A stretch of 64,000 nucleotides of DNA. Source: Phytohabitans flavus. Its GTDB lineage: Bacteria; Actinomycetota; Actinomycetes; Mycobacteriales; Micromonosporaceae. The notes under the pieces are model-generated. The model was not told the origin of the DNA. It worked only from the letters and a program-made list of their open reading frames with translations, and ran no database searches. Position 1 is the stretch's first letter; each line of letters opens with the position of its first letter. Below, piece after piece: positions 27,972 through 37,153 of the stretch. Both the position numbers and the translations under genes were made by a program. The stretch spans positions 3,456,001 through 3,520,000 of the forward strand of contig NZ_AP022870.1 of NCBI RefSeq assembly GCF_011764545.1, written 5' to 3'.

Positions 27972-28371
27972 ACGGATTCTCCTCGTCGAGGACGACGGTT
28001 CCCAGGCCAAGCCGTTCAGCCAGATGCTGGAGTACCGGGGCTACACCGTCCGCTGGGCCCAGGACATCGTCTCGGCCACGCGGATCGCCCGCGAGTTCGA
28101 CCCGCACCTGGTCATCGTCGACCTGCTGCTGGTGAGCACGGAGGCCGAGGCCGACGGCTTCGATGTGATCACCACGTTGCGCTCGGCGAGCTTCGCCACG
28201 CAGGCATTCGGGATCATGGTGTGGACCTCCCACTTCGTCAACGCCAAGGACGAGATCCGGGCGCTGCGCAGCGGCGCGGACGAGTACCTGCGAAAGGACG
28301 CCGAGTTCGGCCTGATCGAGGCCCGGCTGGAGGCGTTGCTACGCCGGATCAGGCAGCTTCGTGGATCTTGA
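27961..28371 (+). CDS. Single-domain response regulator receiver
   Basis: A 136-residue stand-alone receiver domain: acidic pocket ILLVEDDGSQ, phospho-acceptor region VIVDLLL, and the conserved lysine in EYLRKDAEF. There is no output domain, so it likely shuttles phosphate or acts by protein contact. The start overlaps the end of the hybrid kinase, so the two are co-translated. Confidence 0.85.
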   Translation: MSGERILLVEDDGSQAKPFSQMLEYRGYTVRWAQDIVSATRIAREFDPHLVIVDLLLVSTEAEADGFDVITTLRSASFATQAFGIMVWTSHFVNAKDEIRALRSGADEYLRKDAEFGLIEARLEALLRRIRQLRGS

Positions 28372-28373
28372 GG

Positions 28374-28410
28374 GCGCCGGGGTGGATGCACGCGGCGTCC
28401 ACCCCGGCGC
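28374..28410. terminator. Terminator hairpin between receiver and glnR genes
   Basis: A perfect 13-bp stem (GCGCCGGGGTGGA and its complement) with an 11-base loop lies just after the receiver stop, in a convergent gene pair. It probably ends transcription from both sides. Confidence 0.7.
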
Positions 28411-28431
28411 TGGCCGTTACCAAGTAGCCCG

Positions 28432-29157
28432 CTATGCCAGGAGGGTTTCCAAGTCCTCTATCAGCTCCTGAGCTTCAGCCCGGCGCGGAAGCACCAGCTT
28501 GTACCCGACCTGCCGCACCGTACCGATCATCGACTCGTACTCGCTGCCGAGCTTCGCGCGCAGCCGCCGCACGTGCACGTCGACAGTGCGGTGACCGCCG
28601 AAGTAGTCGTAGCCCCACACCTCCCGCAGCAACTGGTCCCGGGTGAACACCCGACCCGGATGCTGTGCGAGAAACTTCAACAGCTCGAACTCCTTGAAGG
28701 TCAGATCGAGTGGCCGACCCTTCAGCTTCGCGGCGTACGTCTCGGGATCGATGGAAAGCTCACCGCTGCTGATGAGCGAGCCGGAAGCGCTGCCGGCCAC
28801 GCCCGTCGTCCGGGTGGCCAGGAGCCGCAGCCGCGCCTCGACCTCGGCAGGACCGGCGGTCGCCAGGACCACGTCGTCCAGTCCCCAGTCGGCGGAGACC
28901 GCCACCAGACCGGCCTCCTGCACCACGGCGAGCAGCGGCGCCCGCAGGCCGCTGGTCCGCAGCGTCCGGCAGGCGTCTCGCGCCTCGGCCAGCGATTGCC
29001 GAGCATCCACCAGTACGACATCGGGATCAGAACCGGATGCCAGGGCGGACCGGTGATGACCGGCGACGCGCACGGAATGCGGCAGCAGATCGAGTGCGGG
29101 AAGCACCCGGCCGGCGGGCGCACTGCCGGGCTCGGCCGTCAGTACCAAAATCTCCAC
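28432..29157 (-). CDS. glnR: GlnR-type nitrogen response regulator (OmpR family, atypical receiver)
   Basis: A 241-residue OmpR-like regulator closely matching actinobacterial GlnR, the global nitrogen regulator. Hallmarks are the receiver segment [26 protein letters not shown] and the winged-helix output [37 protein letters not shown], then [12 protein letters not shown]. GlnR receivers work as unphosphorylated dimers around a conserved Asp; VVLVDARQ supplies that Asp here. It is an orphan without a kinase gene, as usual for GlnR. It could govern ammonium assimilation genes outside this window. Confidence 0.9.
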   Translation of the reverse strand: MEILVLTAEPGSAPAGRVLPALDLLPHSVRVAGHHRSALASGSDPDVVLVDARQSLAEARDACRTLRTSGLRAPLLAVVQEAGLVAVSADWGLDDVVLATAGPAEVEARLRLLATRTTGVAGSASGSLISSGELSIDPETYAAKLKGRPLDLTFKEFELLKFLAQHPGRVFTRDQLLREVWGYDYFGGHRTVDVHVRRLRAKLGSEYESMIGTVRQVGYKLVLPRRAEAQELIEDLETLLA

Positions 29158-29267
29158 GCGGTCCCACCTCTCGGCCAGCTGGCAGAGCCCATCTGCCAGA
29201 CAGCCTCCAACGGCAATGTTTCGGTTTCGGTGGTCGCATGTTTCTCCCCGCCATCCCTGCCGGCCCT

Positions 29268-30505
29268 TCAGGGCCGGGCGTCGGCTCCGTGCGGCTCGAG
29301 ATCCGGTACCCCGACGCGGTCTCGACCGCCGAGCGGAGCTGGCGTTCGGGCGGGCGAGCGGCGGGACAGCAGGCAGCCGGTCAGCGCGGCGGCGAGGCCG
29401 GCCAGCCCGGCGGCCGCGAAGCCGCCGCCTGGCACGGTGAGGTCGATCGCCATGCCGACGACCGGGGATCCGAGCGCGAAACCGCCGCTCTGCGCCGAGG
29501 ACTGTAGGCCTGTCGCCTCACCCCGCACGCCGGCCGGCGCCAGCCGGCTCACCGCGTCGGCCACCGTGGACAGGGTCGGCGCGGTGAGCAGCCCGGTGCC
29601 GGCCATGGCCACGCACAGCCAGGGCCAGTCGTGGGCGAACCCGGCGGGAATCGTCACGAGCCCGAGCAGGCCGAGCAGCAGCCACGTCGGCAACGGCCGG
29701 GGCAGCGCGCCGTAGATCAGCCCGCCGGTGACGGACGAGACGCCGAGCACCGCTACGACGACGGCGGCCCAGGACAGCTGACCTGCTTCCTCGAGCGTGG
29801 CGATGATGGCGAGGTCGACGCCGCTGAGCAGCATCGTGGTGCCGAACCCCATCGTCAGTACGGCGATCATGCCGACGCCCAGCCACTCCCGGCGCGGGGG
29901 CCGTCCCGCCGCGCCGGCAGCCACCTCGTCCGCGGCGCGAACCGGCGGGTTGAGCAGCGCGATCCCGGCGCCACCGGCCACGATCGCGGCACCCACCCCC
30001 ACGCGACCACCTCGGGGGACGTCGCCGCCGCACACAGGATCACAATCCCGGGGCCCACGATGTACGACAGCTCGCCCTGCACCGATTCCAGCGCGAACGC
30101 GGGCCGGCGCTGTTCGGCCGTCGTCATCGCGGCGATCGCCTGCCTGGTCACCGACTGGGCCGGCACCATCAACAGGCCCGCCGCGAAGGCGGCGCCCAGC
30201 AAGACCCCGTACGGCAGGATCGGCACGCTCAGCCAGAACACGACCTGCACGACGACGGTTGCCAGCACCACGGTGCGCAGGCCCCGCCGGTCGATCATGC
30301 GGCCGAGAAGCGGCCCGCCCAGCGCCACCCCGGCGGTCAGCGCCGCCGCGACGCCTCCCGCCGCCGCGTAGCTCAGGTCCAGGCCCAGCACGATGTACAG
30401 CGTCAGCGCCATCACGTCAGCCGTGATCGCGGTACGGGCGAGCAGCGAAACGCCGAGCAGCGGTGCCATCCCCGGCACGGCGAGCACCTGCCGGTATCTG
30501 GTCAC
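29268..30505 (-). CDS. MFS transporter (apparent frameshift)
   Basis: A twelve-helix major facilitator of about 412 residues after repair, with the MFS A-like motif in [18 protein letters not shown] after helix 2. The break lies in the C run at 29996-30000; adding one base joins ..SPEVVAWG to [15 protein letters not shown]. The GTG start at 30505 diverges from the LysR regulator at 30578, the classic LysR-target arrangement. Drug or metabolite efflux is the usual role of this branch; no substrate is apparent. Confidence 0.8.
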
Positions 30506-30577
30506 GTACCTGACGCTAGATCAACCGCCACGTTATAGGAATGACCAATCTTGTTGGAGTCGGCATAATGGATTCTT

Positions 30578-31420
30578 ATGGCCAAGCACCTTGAACTCGT
30601 GCTGCTGCGGTCGTTCGTCACCGCTGTGCGGTCGGGCAGCATCAGCCGCGCCGCGACCGCGCTCGGGCATACCCAGCCCGCGCTCAGCCAGCAGTTGCGC
30701 AAGCTCGAGGGCGTTGTCGGCCGGCCGCTGCTGTACCGGTCGCCGGCCGGCGTCCTGCCGACGCGGGCGGGTGAGGAGCTTTTGCCGTACGCCGAACGCA
30801 TCCTCTCGCTCTCCGCGGAGGCACTCAGCGAAACCGGGCGTACGCTGACCGGCCACTGCGGCGTCGGGCTGCTCGAAGATCTCGCCGCGACCCAGCTTCC
30901 GCAGGCCCTCGCCGACCTCGCCCGGCTGCACCCCGACGCCACGCTGGAGGTGCTCTGCCTGTCCGGCGGCGCGATGCGGGAGGCCTACGACGCGGGCCGC
31001 GTCCACCTCGTGCTCGACGAGGTGGAGGACCTTCCCGGACCCCCGCGCTGGACGGTACGCCGCCCGCTGGTCTGGGCGATCGGCCAGGGTGTGGACGTGG
31101 CCGCCGATCCGCTGCCGGTGGTGCTTTTCTCGAACACGTGCGCCTGGCGTACGGCGGTGGTGGAAACGTTGAACAATGCCGATCGGCGCTGGCGGGTGGC
31201 GTTCGAAAGCAACAGCCTCGTCGGTGTGCTCGCCGCGCTACGGGCCGGGCTCGGCGTCGCCGCGCTCATGCCGGTAAACGTCGAACCGGCCATGGCCTTC
31301 CACAACGCGGACGCCCTGCCCACCCTGCCGGACATCGAGCTCGGCCTCGCCCGGCACCCACGGACCGAGGGGGATCCGCTGATCGACGCCGTGGAGGCCG
31401 CGCTACGACGCATGACCTGA
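30578..31420 (+). CDS. LysR-family transcriptional regulator
   Basis: A 280-residue LysR regulator. The N-terminal winged helix-turn-helix is clear (LVLLRSFVTAVRSGSISRAATALGHTQPALSQQLRKLEGVVGRPLL), with a periplasmic-binding-like effector domain afterwards (CGVGLLEDLAATQLPQALADLARLHPDATLEV). It diverges from the MFS transporter by 72 bases and probably regulates it in response to the transported compound. Confidence 0.9.
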   Translation: MAKHLELVLLRSFVTAVRSGSISRAATALGHTQPALSQQLRKLEGVVGRPLLYRSPAGVLPTRAGEELLPYAERILSLSAEALSETGRTLTGHCGVGLLEDLAATQLPQALADLARLHPDATLEVLCLSGGAMREAYDAGRVHLVLDEVEDLPGPPRWTVRRPLVWAIGQGVDVAADPLPVVLFSNTCAWRTAVVETLNNADRRWRVAFESNSLVGVLAALRAGLGVAALMPVNVEPAMAFHNADALPTLPDIELGLARHPRTEGDPLIDAVEAALRRMT

Positions 31421-31518
31421 GCATGCTGGTTAACCGCATTCCGAGAGATGAACGCGGGTGCTTCCCGGTGAGATAGTGCTGATCGGCCGTTCAGGGGTCG
31501 GATCGAGAGGGTGCCGCC

Positions 31519-32676
31519 ATGCGTCCATTTCGGGTTGACATACCGCAGCAGGACCTAGACGACTTGCACCGCAGGATCGACGCGACCCGATGGCCGGACG
31601 AGATTCCGGGCGTCGGCTGGACGCGCGGGGTGCCAGTGGAGTACCTCCGCGAGCTGGTCGAGTACTGGCGCACGGCGTACGACTGGCGGGCCGCCGAGCG
31701 GGAGCTGAACCGGTACCCGCAGTTCGTCACCGAAATCGACGGGGTCGATGTGCATTTCCTGCACGTGCGCTCCCCCGAGCCGAACGCGACGCCGTTGATT
31801 CTCACGCACGGCTGGCCCAGCTCGATCGTCGAGTTCCTCGACGTCATCGGGCCGCTGACCGACCCTCGGGCGCACGGCGGCGATCCGGCCGACGCGTTCC
31901 ACGTCGTCATCCCGTCCATCCCTGGCTTCGCGTTCTCCGGGCCCACTGGGCAGACCGGCTGGGACGTGCCGCGGGTGGCGCGCGCCTGGGCCGAGCTGAT
32001 GGGCCGACTCGGCTACGACAGGTACGTCGCGCAGGGCGGCGACTGGGGCATGGCGATCTCGCTCCGCCTCGGCCTGGCGGACCCGGAGCACGTCGCCGGC
32101 GTGCACCTCAACATGTTCGTCACCTTCCCGCCCAGCGACCCCGAGGCGCTGAACGGCCTGGACGAGCGGGACCTCAAGCGGGTGGAGCGCGCGGGCTGGT
32201 TCGCGCAGGACGGGCTCGGCTGGGCGAGGATCCAGTCCACCCGCCCGCAGACCCTCGCGTACGCGCTCACCGACTCGCCGGTCGGGCAGCTCGCCTGGAT
32301 CGCCGAGAAGTTCTACGAGTGGACCGACTCGGCGAAGGCGCCGGAGGACGCGGTGAAGCGCGACCACCTGCTGACCAACGCGACGATCTACTGGCTCACC
32401 GCCACCGCGGGCTCGAGCGCGCAGCTGTACTTCGAGTCCAGCCACCTCGACGCGGACTTCGTGACCACCTGGGGCGGGCCGTGGCCGCTGGCGATGCCCG
32501 TCGGGGTGGCGGTGTTTCCGGCCGACGCCACGCCGCCCGTCCGCCGCTTCGCCGAGGGCCTCCTGCCGACGCTGTCGCACTGGACCGAATTCGACCGCGG
32601 TGGTCACTTCGCCGCCCTGGAGCAGCCCGACCTGCTCGTCGGCGACATGCGTACGTTCAGCCGCTCACTGCGGTGA
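31519..32676 (+). CDS. Epoxide hydrolase (microsomal EPHX1-like alpha/beta hydrolase)
   Basis: A 385-residue epoxide hydrolase with the N-terminal EHN lid domain ([37 protein letters not shown]) and an alpha/beta hydrolase core. The oxyanion motif is HGWP (residues 97-100), the nucleophile is Asp175 in GGDWG, and the catalytic His is in [10 protein letters not shown]; the lid tyrosine region is also present. It opens epoxides to diols and may act in detoxification or secondary metabolism. GAGAGGGTG precedes the ATG. Its 3' end overlaps the convergent RidA gene by 12 bases. Confidence 0.9.
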   Translation: MRPFRVDIPQQDLDDLHRRIDATRWPDEIPGVGWTRGVPVEYLRELVEYWRTAYDWRAAERELNRYPQFVTEIDGVDVHFLHVRSPEPNATPLILTHGWPSSIVEFLDVIGPLTDPRAHGGDPADAFHVVIPSIPGFAFSGPTGQTGWDVPRVARAWAELMGRLGYDRYVAQGGDWGMAISLRLGLADPEHVAGVHLNMFVTFPPSDPEALNGLDERDLKRVERAGWFAQDGLGWARIQSTRPQTLAYALTDSPVGQLAWIAEKFYEWTDSAKAPEDAVKRDHLLTNATIYWLTATAGSSAQLYFESSHLDADFVTTWGGPWPLAMPVGVAVFPADATPPVRRFAEGLLPTLSHWTEFDRGGHFAALEQPDLLVGDMRTFSRSLR

Positions 32677-33037
32677 CCGAGCCACGTAGGCGACGACGTC
32701 CACCTCAAACTGGATCTGCTTGGTCAGGCAGTTCGTGATGGTGGTACGGGCGGGCTTGTTGTCGGTGAAGTACTCGGCGTAGATGCGGTTGTACTCCCCA
32801 GCCGGTCCTCGTCGCGGACGAACGCGTTGACCTTGACGACGTCGGCGAGCGTGAGGCCCTCCGCGGCGAGGACCCGCCGGACGTTGTCGATCGACCGGCG
32901 CATCTCCTCTTCGAAGGTACCGGGCACGATCCGGCCCGCCTCGTCGACCGACGCCTGGCCGGAGACGAACACCAGGTCCCCGCGCGCATCGACGGGCTGA
33001 ACCGGGCGGTGTTGCCATCATGGGGGTCAGCCGGCAT
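32665..33037 (-). CDS. RidA/YjgF family enamine-imine deaminase-like protein (two apparent frameshifts)
   Basis: A protein of about 124 residues after repair, with the RidA pattern [55 protein letters not shown] and the C-terminal [21 protein letters not shown]. The usual catalytic arginine of the RxxxxV segment appears as ARTTITNCL. Breaks occur in the short runs at 32994-32996 and 32796-32799; each is repaired by one base, and both are probably sequencing undercalls. It diverges from the LysR gene at 33125. Relatives hydrolyse reactive enamines or imines, or act in amino-acid and aromatic catabolism. Confidence 0.8.
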
Positions 33038-33124
33038 CGGCGCGCGTCCTTCCAACCGGGTCGGTACGAATGTGCAGCGTACCCTGCCTCAGGTCGGTGA
33101 ACGGCCGGGCGTGAGGAGAGCAGG

Positions 33125-34042
33125 ATGTTCCTACGGCAATTGGAATATCTCACCGCACTGGCCCGGGAAGGGCACTTCGGTCGGGCGGCGGCGGCGTGCT
33201 GGGTCAGCCAGCCCACGCTGTCGGACGGCATTCGCAAGCTGGAGGCGGAGTTCGGGGTCGCGGTGGTCCGGCGCGGTCATCGGTTCGAGGGCTTGACGCC
33301 GGAGGGTGAGCGGCTGCTCGCCTGGGCCCGGCGCCTGCTCGCCGACCGCGACCAGCTGATGGCCGAGTTCGGGCGGACCAGCCACCAGGGCCTGACCGGC
33401 CGGCTGCGGCTGGGCGCGGTGCCCGCCTCGTTGCCGCCGGTCTCGCTGCTCACCGGCCCGTTCTCCGCGCTGCACCCGGGCACCAGCCTCACCGTGCTGT
33501 CGCTGACCTCCGCCGAGATCCAGCGCCGCCTCGCCGCCTTCGAGCTGGATGCCGGCCTGACCTACCTCACTGGTGAGCCGCTGACCGGCTTCCGGACCAT
33601 GCCGCTGTACCGCGAACGCTACGTGCTGCTGACCAGCCAGGACGGCGAGTTCACCGACCGCGCCGAGGTGGGCTGGGCCGAGGTGGCCGAGCTGCCGCTG
33701 TGCCTGCTCACCCCGGACATGCAGAATCGGCGCATCCTCGACGGACTGTTCCGGCGGGCCGGGGTGTCGGTCACGCCCCGCATGGAGACGAACTCGGTCT
33801 CCACCCTCTGCTCGCATGTCCGAAGTGGAGGGTGGGCGAGCGTGATCCCCCAGGCTTGGCTGGGACTGCTCGGCGTACCGCCGGGCACGCGGGTGCTGCC
33901 CCTGGTCGAGCCGACCGCGACAAGCACCGTCGGGCTCGTGGTGCTGGACCGCGACCCGCAGCCCCTGATGACCAGCGCGCTCATCCACGTGACGGAGGGC
34001 CTCGACCTGCAACGCAGCATCGACGACCTGGTACCGGTCTAG
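33125..34042 (+). CDS. LysR-family transcriptional regulator
   Basis: A 305-residue LysR regulator of the CysB/CynR-like kind (MFLRQLEYLTALAREGHFGRAAAACWVSQPTLSDGIRKLEAEFGVAVVRRGHRF) with a full effector domain. GAGGAGAGCAGG precedes the ATG. It diverges from the RidA gene by 87 bases and is the likely regulator of that gene. A repeat mosaic begins shortly after its stop. Confidence 0.9.
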   Translation: MFLRQLEYLTALAREGHFGRAAAACWVSQPTLSDGIRKLEAEFGVAVVRRGHRFEGLTPEGERLLAWARRLLADRDQLMAEFGRTSHQGLTGRLRLGAVPASLPPVSLLTGPFSALHPGTSLTVLSLTSAEIQRRLAAFELDAGLTYLTGEPLTGFRTMPLYRERYVLLTSQDGEFTDRAEVGWAEVAELPLCLLTPDMQNRRILDGLFRRAGVSVTPRMETNSVSTLCSHVRSGGWASVIPQAWLGLLGVPPGTRVLPLVEPTATSTVGLVVLDRDPQPLMTSALIHVTEGLDLQRSIDDLVPV

Positions 34043-34083
34043 CTTTTGGAGTTGGGGTGGCGTCGGTGTCTTGTCGCGGATAA

Positions 34084-34500
34084 AGATCCAAAATCAAGGA
34101 CGTTGGGCTACCGCGATGTCCGTGGTGGTCCGGACCGTCGCTCCCGCGGCCTCGCCCTCCGCGGTTGGGCAAGCTCACCCCCAGGTCATGGTCGCCCGAC
34201 CACGACCTTCGCTGCCGGTCCGCGCTCCGGCCCAGCCTTTGTTTGATCGACGCTACGACGGGCTGCCGTCTGGCAGATCGTGGTACTTAGATGCCCTCTG
34301 GGGCAGTTCGATACCACGATCTCTCGATCCCGCGCGGGTCGGGGTTGGGCTTGGAGCGCGGACGTGGCAGCGGAGGTCGGGGATTTCGGCGAGCGCCAGC
34401 GAGCCGCCGGCCGGAGCGGTGCCCGCGGGAGCATACGGTCCGCAGGTGAGGCGGACCGGGGCAATACCTTGTTTCAGAAATTGAATGTGACCCCGACCCT
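34084..34500. repeat. Repeat mosaic M1 (families A, C and B)
   Basis: No gene is seen between 34043 and 34677. The block carries an inverted repeat A copy (34105-34166), a segment shared with 59200-59270 (CAAGCTCACCCCC..), a GATCGACGCTACGACGGG lead-in, hairpin repeat C (34275-34322) and repeat B (34325-34500). The same parts occur in the same order in mosaic M3 (59.1-60.6 kb). Confidence 0.8.
34275..34322. repeat. Hairpin repeat C, copy 1
   Basis: AGATCGTGGTA and TACCACGATCT form an 11-bp perfect stem around a loop that itself holds a small GCCC/GGGC stem. Three further copies lie at 41675, 59493 and 60168. Confidence 0.85.
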
Positions 34501-34677
34501 GGTCCGTCGAACCGCTCGTCGCGCGCCCCCGCCGGCGGGGAGAAGGCTCGTAGGAACGATAGACGGCGGCAATCGGGGGTTCGGAGAATGCCCATTGTCA
34601 GCGCACCTCCACGGGATCAGGCTGAAGGACAACGGCGCCGGGCATACCTAACCAGCTGATCCAATGTGGAGGGCACC

Positions 34678-35835
34678 ATGGCGAAAATCCTGTGCGTCCT
34701 GTACGACGACCCGGTCACCGGCTATCCGACCTCGTACCCCCGCGACGAGGTGCCGCGCGTGGACCACTACCCCGGCGGCCAGACGGTGCCCAGCCCGGAA
34801 AAGCTCGACTTCGTCCCCGGGCAGCTGGTCGGCAGCGTCTCGGGCGAGCTCGGCCTGCGCGCCTTCCTGGAGTCCCTGGGGCACACGCTGGTCGTCACGT
34901 CGGACAAGGAAGGACCCGACTCCGTCTTCGAGCGGGAGCTGCCGGACGCCGAGATCGTGATCTCGCAGCCGTTCTGGCCGGCGTACCTCACCGCCGAGCG
35001 GATCGCGAAAGCGGAGAATCTGCGGCTGGCGATCACGGCCGGGATCGGTTCGGACCACGTCGACCTGTCGTCGGCGATCGAGCGGGGTATCACCGTCGCC
35101 GAGGTCACCTATTCCAACAGCATCAGCGTCGCCGAGCACGTGGTGATGATGATCCTGGCGCTGGTCCGCAACTACATCCCGTCGCACAAGTGGGTCCTCG
35201 ACGGCGGCTGGAACATCGCCGACTGTTCCGCCCGGGCGTACGACCTCGAGGCGATGGACGTCGGCACGGTCGCCGCCGGCCGGATCGGCCTGGCGGTGCT
35301 GCGCCGGTTGAAGCCGTTCGACGTCAAGCTGCACTACACCGACCGGCACCGGCTCGCCCCCGAGATCGAGAAGGAGCTGAACGCGACCTGGCACCCCGAC
35401 GCCGAGTCGCTGGTCCGGGCCTGCGACGTGGTGACGATCAACGCACCGCTGCACCCGGAGACGGAAAACCTCTTCGACGACGCGCTGCTGGCGAAGATGA
35501 AGCGCGGCGCGTACCTGATCAACACCGCCCGCGGACGCATCGTCAACCGCGACGCGGTGGTGCGGGCGCTGGAGTCCGGGCAGCTCGCCGGATACGCCGG
35601 TGACGTCTGGTATCCCCAGCCGGCGCCGGCTGACCACCCGTGGCGGGGCATGCCGCACCACGGGATGACGCCGCACACCTCCGGCACCACGCTCTCCGCC
35701 CAGGCCCGGTACGCCGCCGGGACCCGGGAGATCCTGGAGTGCTACTTCCAGGGCCGGCCGATCCGCCCGGAGTACCTGATCGTCGACGGCGGCGCGCTGG
35801 CGGGCACCGGCCAGCACTCGTACAGCACACGCTAG
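34678..35835 (+). CDS. fdh: NAD-dependent formate dehydrogenase
   Basis: A 385-residue metal-free formate dehydrogenase of the D-2-hydroxyacid dehydrogenase fold, oxidising formate to CO2 with NAD+. It follows the methylotroph enzymes throughout: KILCVLYDDPVTGYPTSYPRD, QPFWPAYLT, GTVAAGRIGLAVLRRL (NAD site), NTARGR and the catalytic His333 in MTPHTSGTTL, ending GTGQHSYSTR. The ATG at 34678 has GGAGGG in place, and an earlier in-frame ATG at 34666 is less likely. It precedes the PanE-like gene but is separated by a strong terminator and a GntR-like operator. It supplies NADH from formate released by the oxalate/formyl-CoA route. Confidence 0.95.
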   Translation: MAKILCVLYDDPVTGYPTSYPRDEVPRVDHYPGGQTVPSPEKLDFVPGQLVGSVSGELGLRAFLESLGHTLVVTSDKEGPDSVFERELPDAEIVISQPFWPAYLTAERIAKAENLRLAITAGIGSDHVDLSSAIERGITVAEVTYSNSISVAEHVVMMILALVRNYIPSHKWVLDGGWNIADCSARAYDLEAMDVGTVAAGRIGLAVLRRLKPFDVKLHYTDRHRLAPEIEKELNATWHPDAESLVRACDVVTINAPLHPETENLFDDALLAKMKRGAYLINTARGRIVNRDAVVRALESGQLAGYAGDVWYPQPAPADHPWRGMPHHGMTPHTSGTTLSAQARYAAGTREILECYFQGRPIRPEYLIVDGGALAGTGQHSYSTR

Positions 35836-35851
35836 CGATCTCACTCGGTCG

Positions 35852-35887
35852 AAGGTCCGCACCGGTAGTACCGCCGGTGCGGACCTT
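35852..35887 (+). terminator. Terminator after fdh
   Basis: A perfect 14-bp stem (AAGGTCCGCACCGG and complement) with an 8-base loop, followed by TTTGTG, lies 17 bases after the fdh stop. Confidence 0.8.
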
Positions 35888-35963
35888 TGTGCCACGAACA
35901 CCCTGGTCACAGACGTGCGGAAGCGGATTGACAGCCACTGCGGGTTGTCAGCCTCAATATCGT

Positions 35964-35980
35964 ATTGCATACTGTACTCC
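35964..35980. promoter_or_regulatory. Candidate GntR operator upstream of panE-like gene
   Basis: ATTGCATACTGTACTCC matches the core TTGCATACnGTA seen at 44494, 51936 and 57819. It is 44-60 bases upstream of the PanE-like start codon. Confidence 0.6.
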
Positions 35981-36023
35981 CCATAACGCATACACCTCGC
36001 CCACTGCGAGAAGGGAGCGGCCC

Positions 36024-37025
36024 GTGCGAGTTGCAGTGCTCGGAGCCGGCGCCATCGGCGCGTATGTCGGCGCGTCCCTATGCCGCGCCGGAGTGGACGT
36101 GCATCTGATCGCCCGCGGGGCACACCTCGCCGCGCTGCGGGCCAACGGGGTGCGGGTGATCAGCCCTCGTGGTGACTTCACCGCACACCCGCATGCCACC
36201 GACGACCCGACCGAGATCGGGCCGGTGGACTACGTGTTCCTCGGTCTCAAGGCACATTCCTACCCGTCGGCCGGACCGCTGCTCGCTCCCCTGCTCGGCC
36301 CGGAGACCGCGCTCGTGGCCGGCCAGAACGGCATTCCGTGGTGGTATTTCCACAAGCTGCCCGGTCCGTACGAGGGCCAGCGGATCGAGGCGGTCGACCC
36401 GGCTGGCCAGACGTCGGCGGTGATGGCGCCGGAGCGGGCCATCGGCTGCGTGGTGTATTCGGCGACGGTCATCGAGTCACCGGGGGTGATCCGGCACCTG
36501 GAGGGGACCCGCTTCTCCATCGGCGAGCCCGACGGATCGGTGTCCCAGCGCTGCCTGCGGTTCAGCGAGGCGATGGTCGCCGGCGGCCTGAAGTGTCCGG
36601 TCGAAGCGCGGCTGCGCGACGACATCTGGATCAAACTGATGGGCAACGTCTCGCTCAACCCGATCAGTGCCCTCACCCGGGCCACCCTGGTCGAGATCTG
36701 TGAGTACCCCGGGACCCGCCGGATGGTCGAGCTGATGATGGAGGAGACGCTCGACATCGCCACGCGGGTCGGCAGTACGCCGGGGATCTCGATCGGCAAG
36801 CGGATCGACGGCGCCCGGCGGGTGGGCCACCACAAGACCTCGATGTTGCAGGATCTCGAGGCGGGCAAGGAGATGGAGCTCGACGCCGTGGTGGCGGCCG
36901 TGGTGGAGATGGCCGACATCACCGGCACAGCGGCACCGACCCTGCGCACCGTCTACGCCGCGACGGACCTGCTCGCCAGGACGATGGCGACGCAGAGCGC
37001 CGGCCCAACGGTTCGGGCGGCCTAG
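36024..37025 (+). CDS. PanE-like 2-dehydropantoate reductase family, candidate oxalyl-CoA reductase
   Basis: A 333-residue ketopantoate-reductase-fold enzyme. The Rossmann motif GAGAIGAYVGASLCRAG opens it, the central FLGLKAHS is typical, and the helical C-terminal domain has the family lysine region (DDIWIKLMGNVSLNPISALTRA). The GTG at 36024 follows GAAGGGAG. The neighbours are formate dehydrogenase, an aldehyde dehydrogenase and glyoxylate carboligase, not pantothenate genes. In Methylobacterium extorquens AM1 the paralogue PanE2 reduces oxalyl-CoA to glyoxylate, so I infer the same role here. A genuine ketopantoate reductase remains possible. Confidence 0.75.
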   Translation: MRVAVLGAGAIGAYVGASLCRAGVDVHLIARGAHLAALRANGVRVISPRGDFTAHPHATDDPTEIGPVDYVFLGLKAHSYPSAGPLLAPLLGPETALVAGQNGIPWWYFHKLPGPYEGQRIEAVDPAGQTSAVMAPERAIGCVVYSATVIESPGVIRHLEGTRFSIGEPDGSVSQRCLRFSEAMVAGGLKCPVEARLRDDIWIKLMGNVSLNPISALTRATLVEICEYPGTRRMVELMMEETLDIATRVGSTPGISIGKRIDGARRVGHHKTSMLQDLEAGKEMELDAVVAAVVEMADITGTAAPTLRTVYAATDLLARTMATQSAGPTVRAA

Positions 37026-37153
37026 CTCCGGCAGTCGAAGCAGCTTGGCGGCGGAGGCCAGAGCGTCCGCCGCGTACCTCTATTTCCGCAACTCATCTGG
37101 TCGGACGCCGCTGCCGGCCAGCCCCGCCTCACATTGACGCTCTGGAGGCTCCC

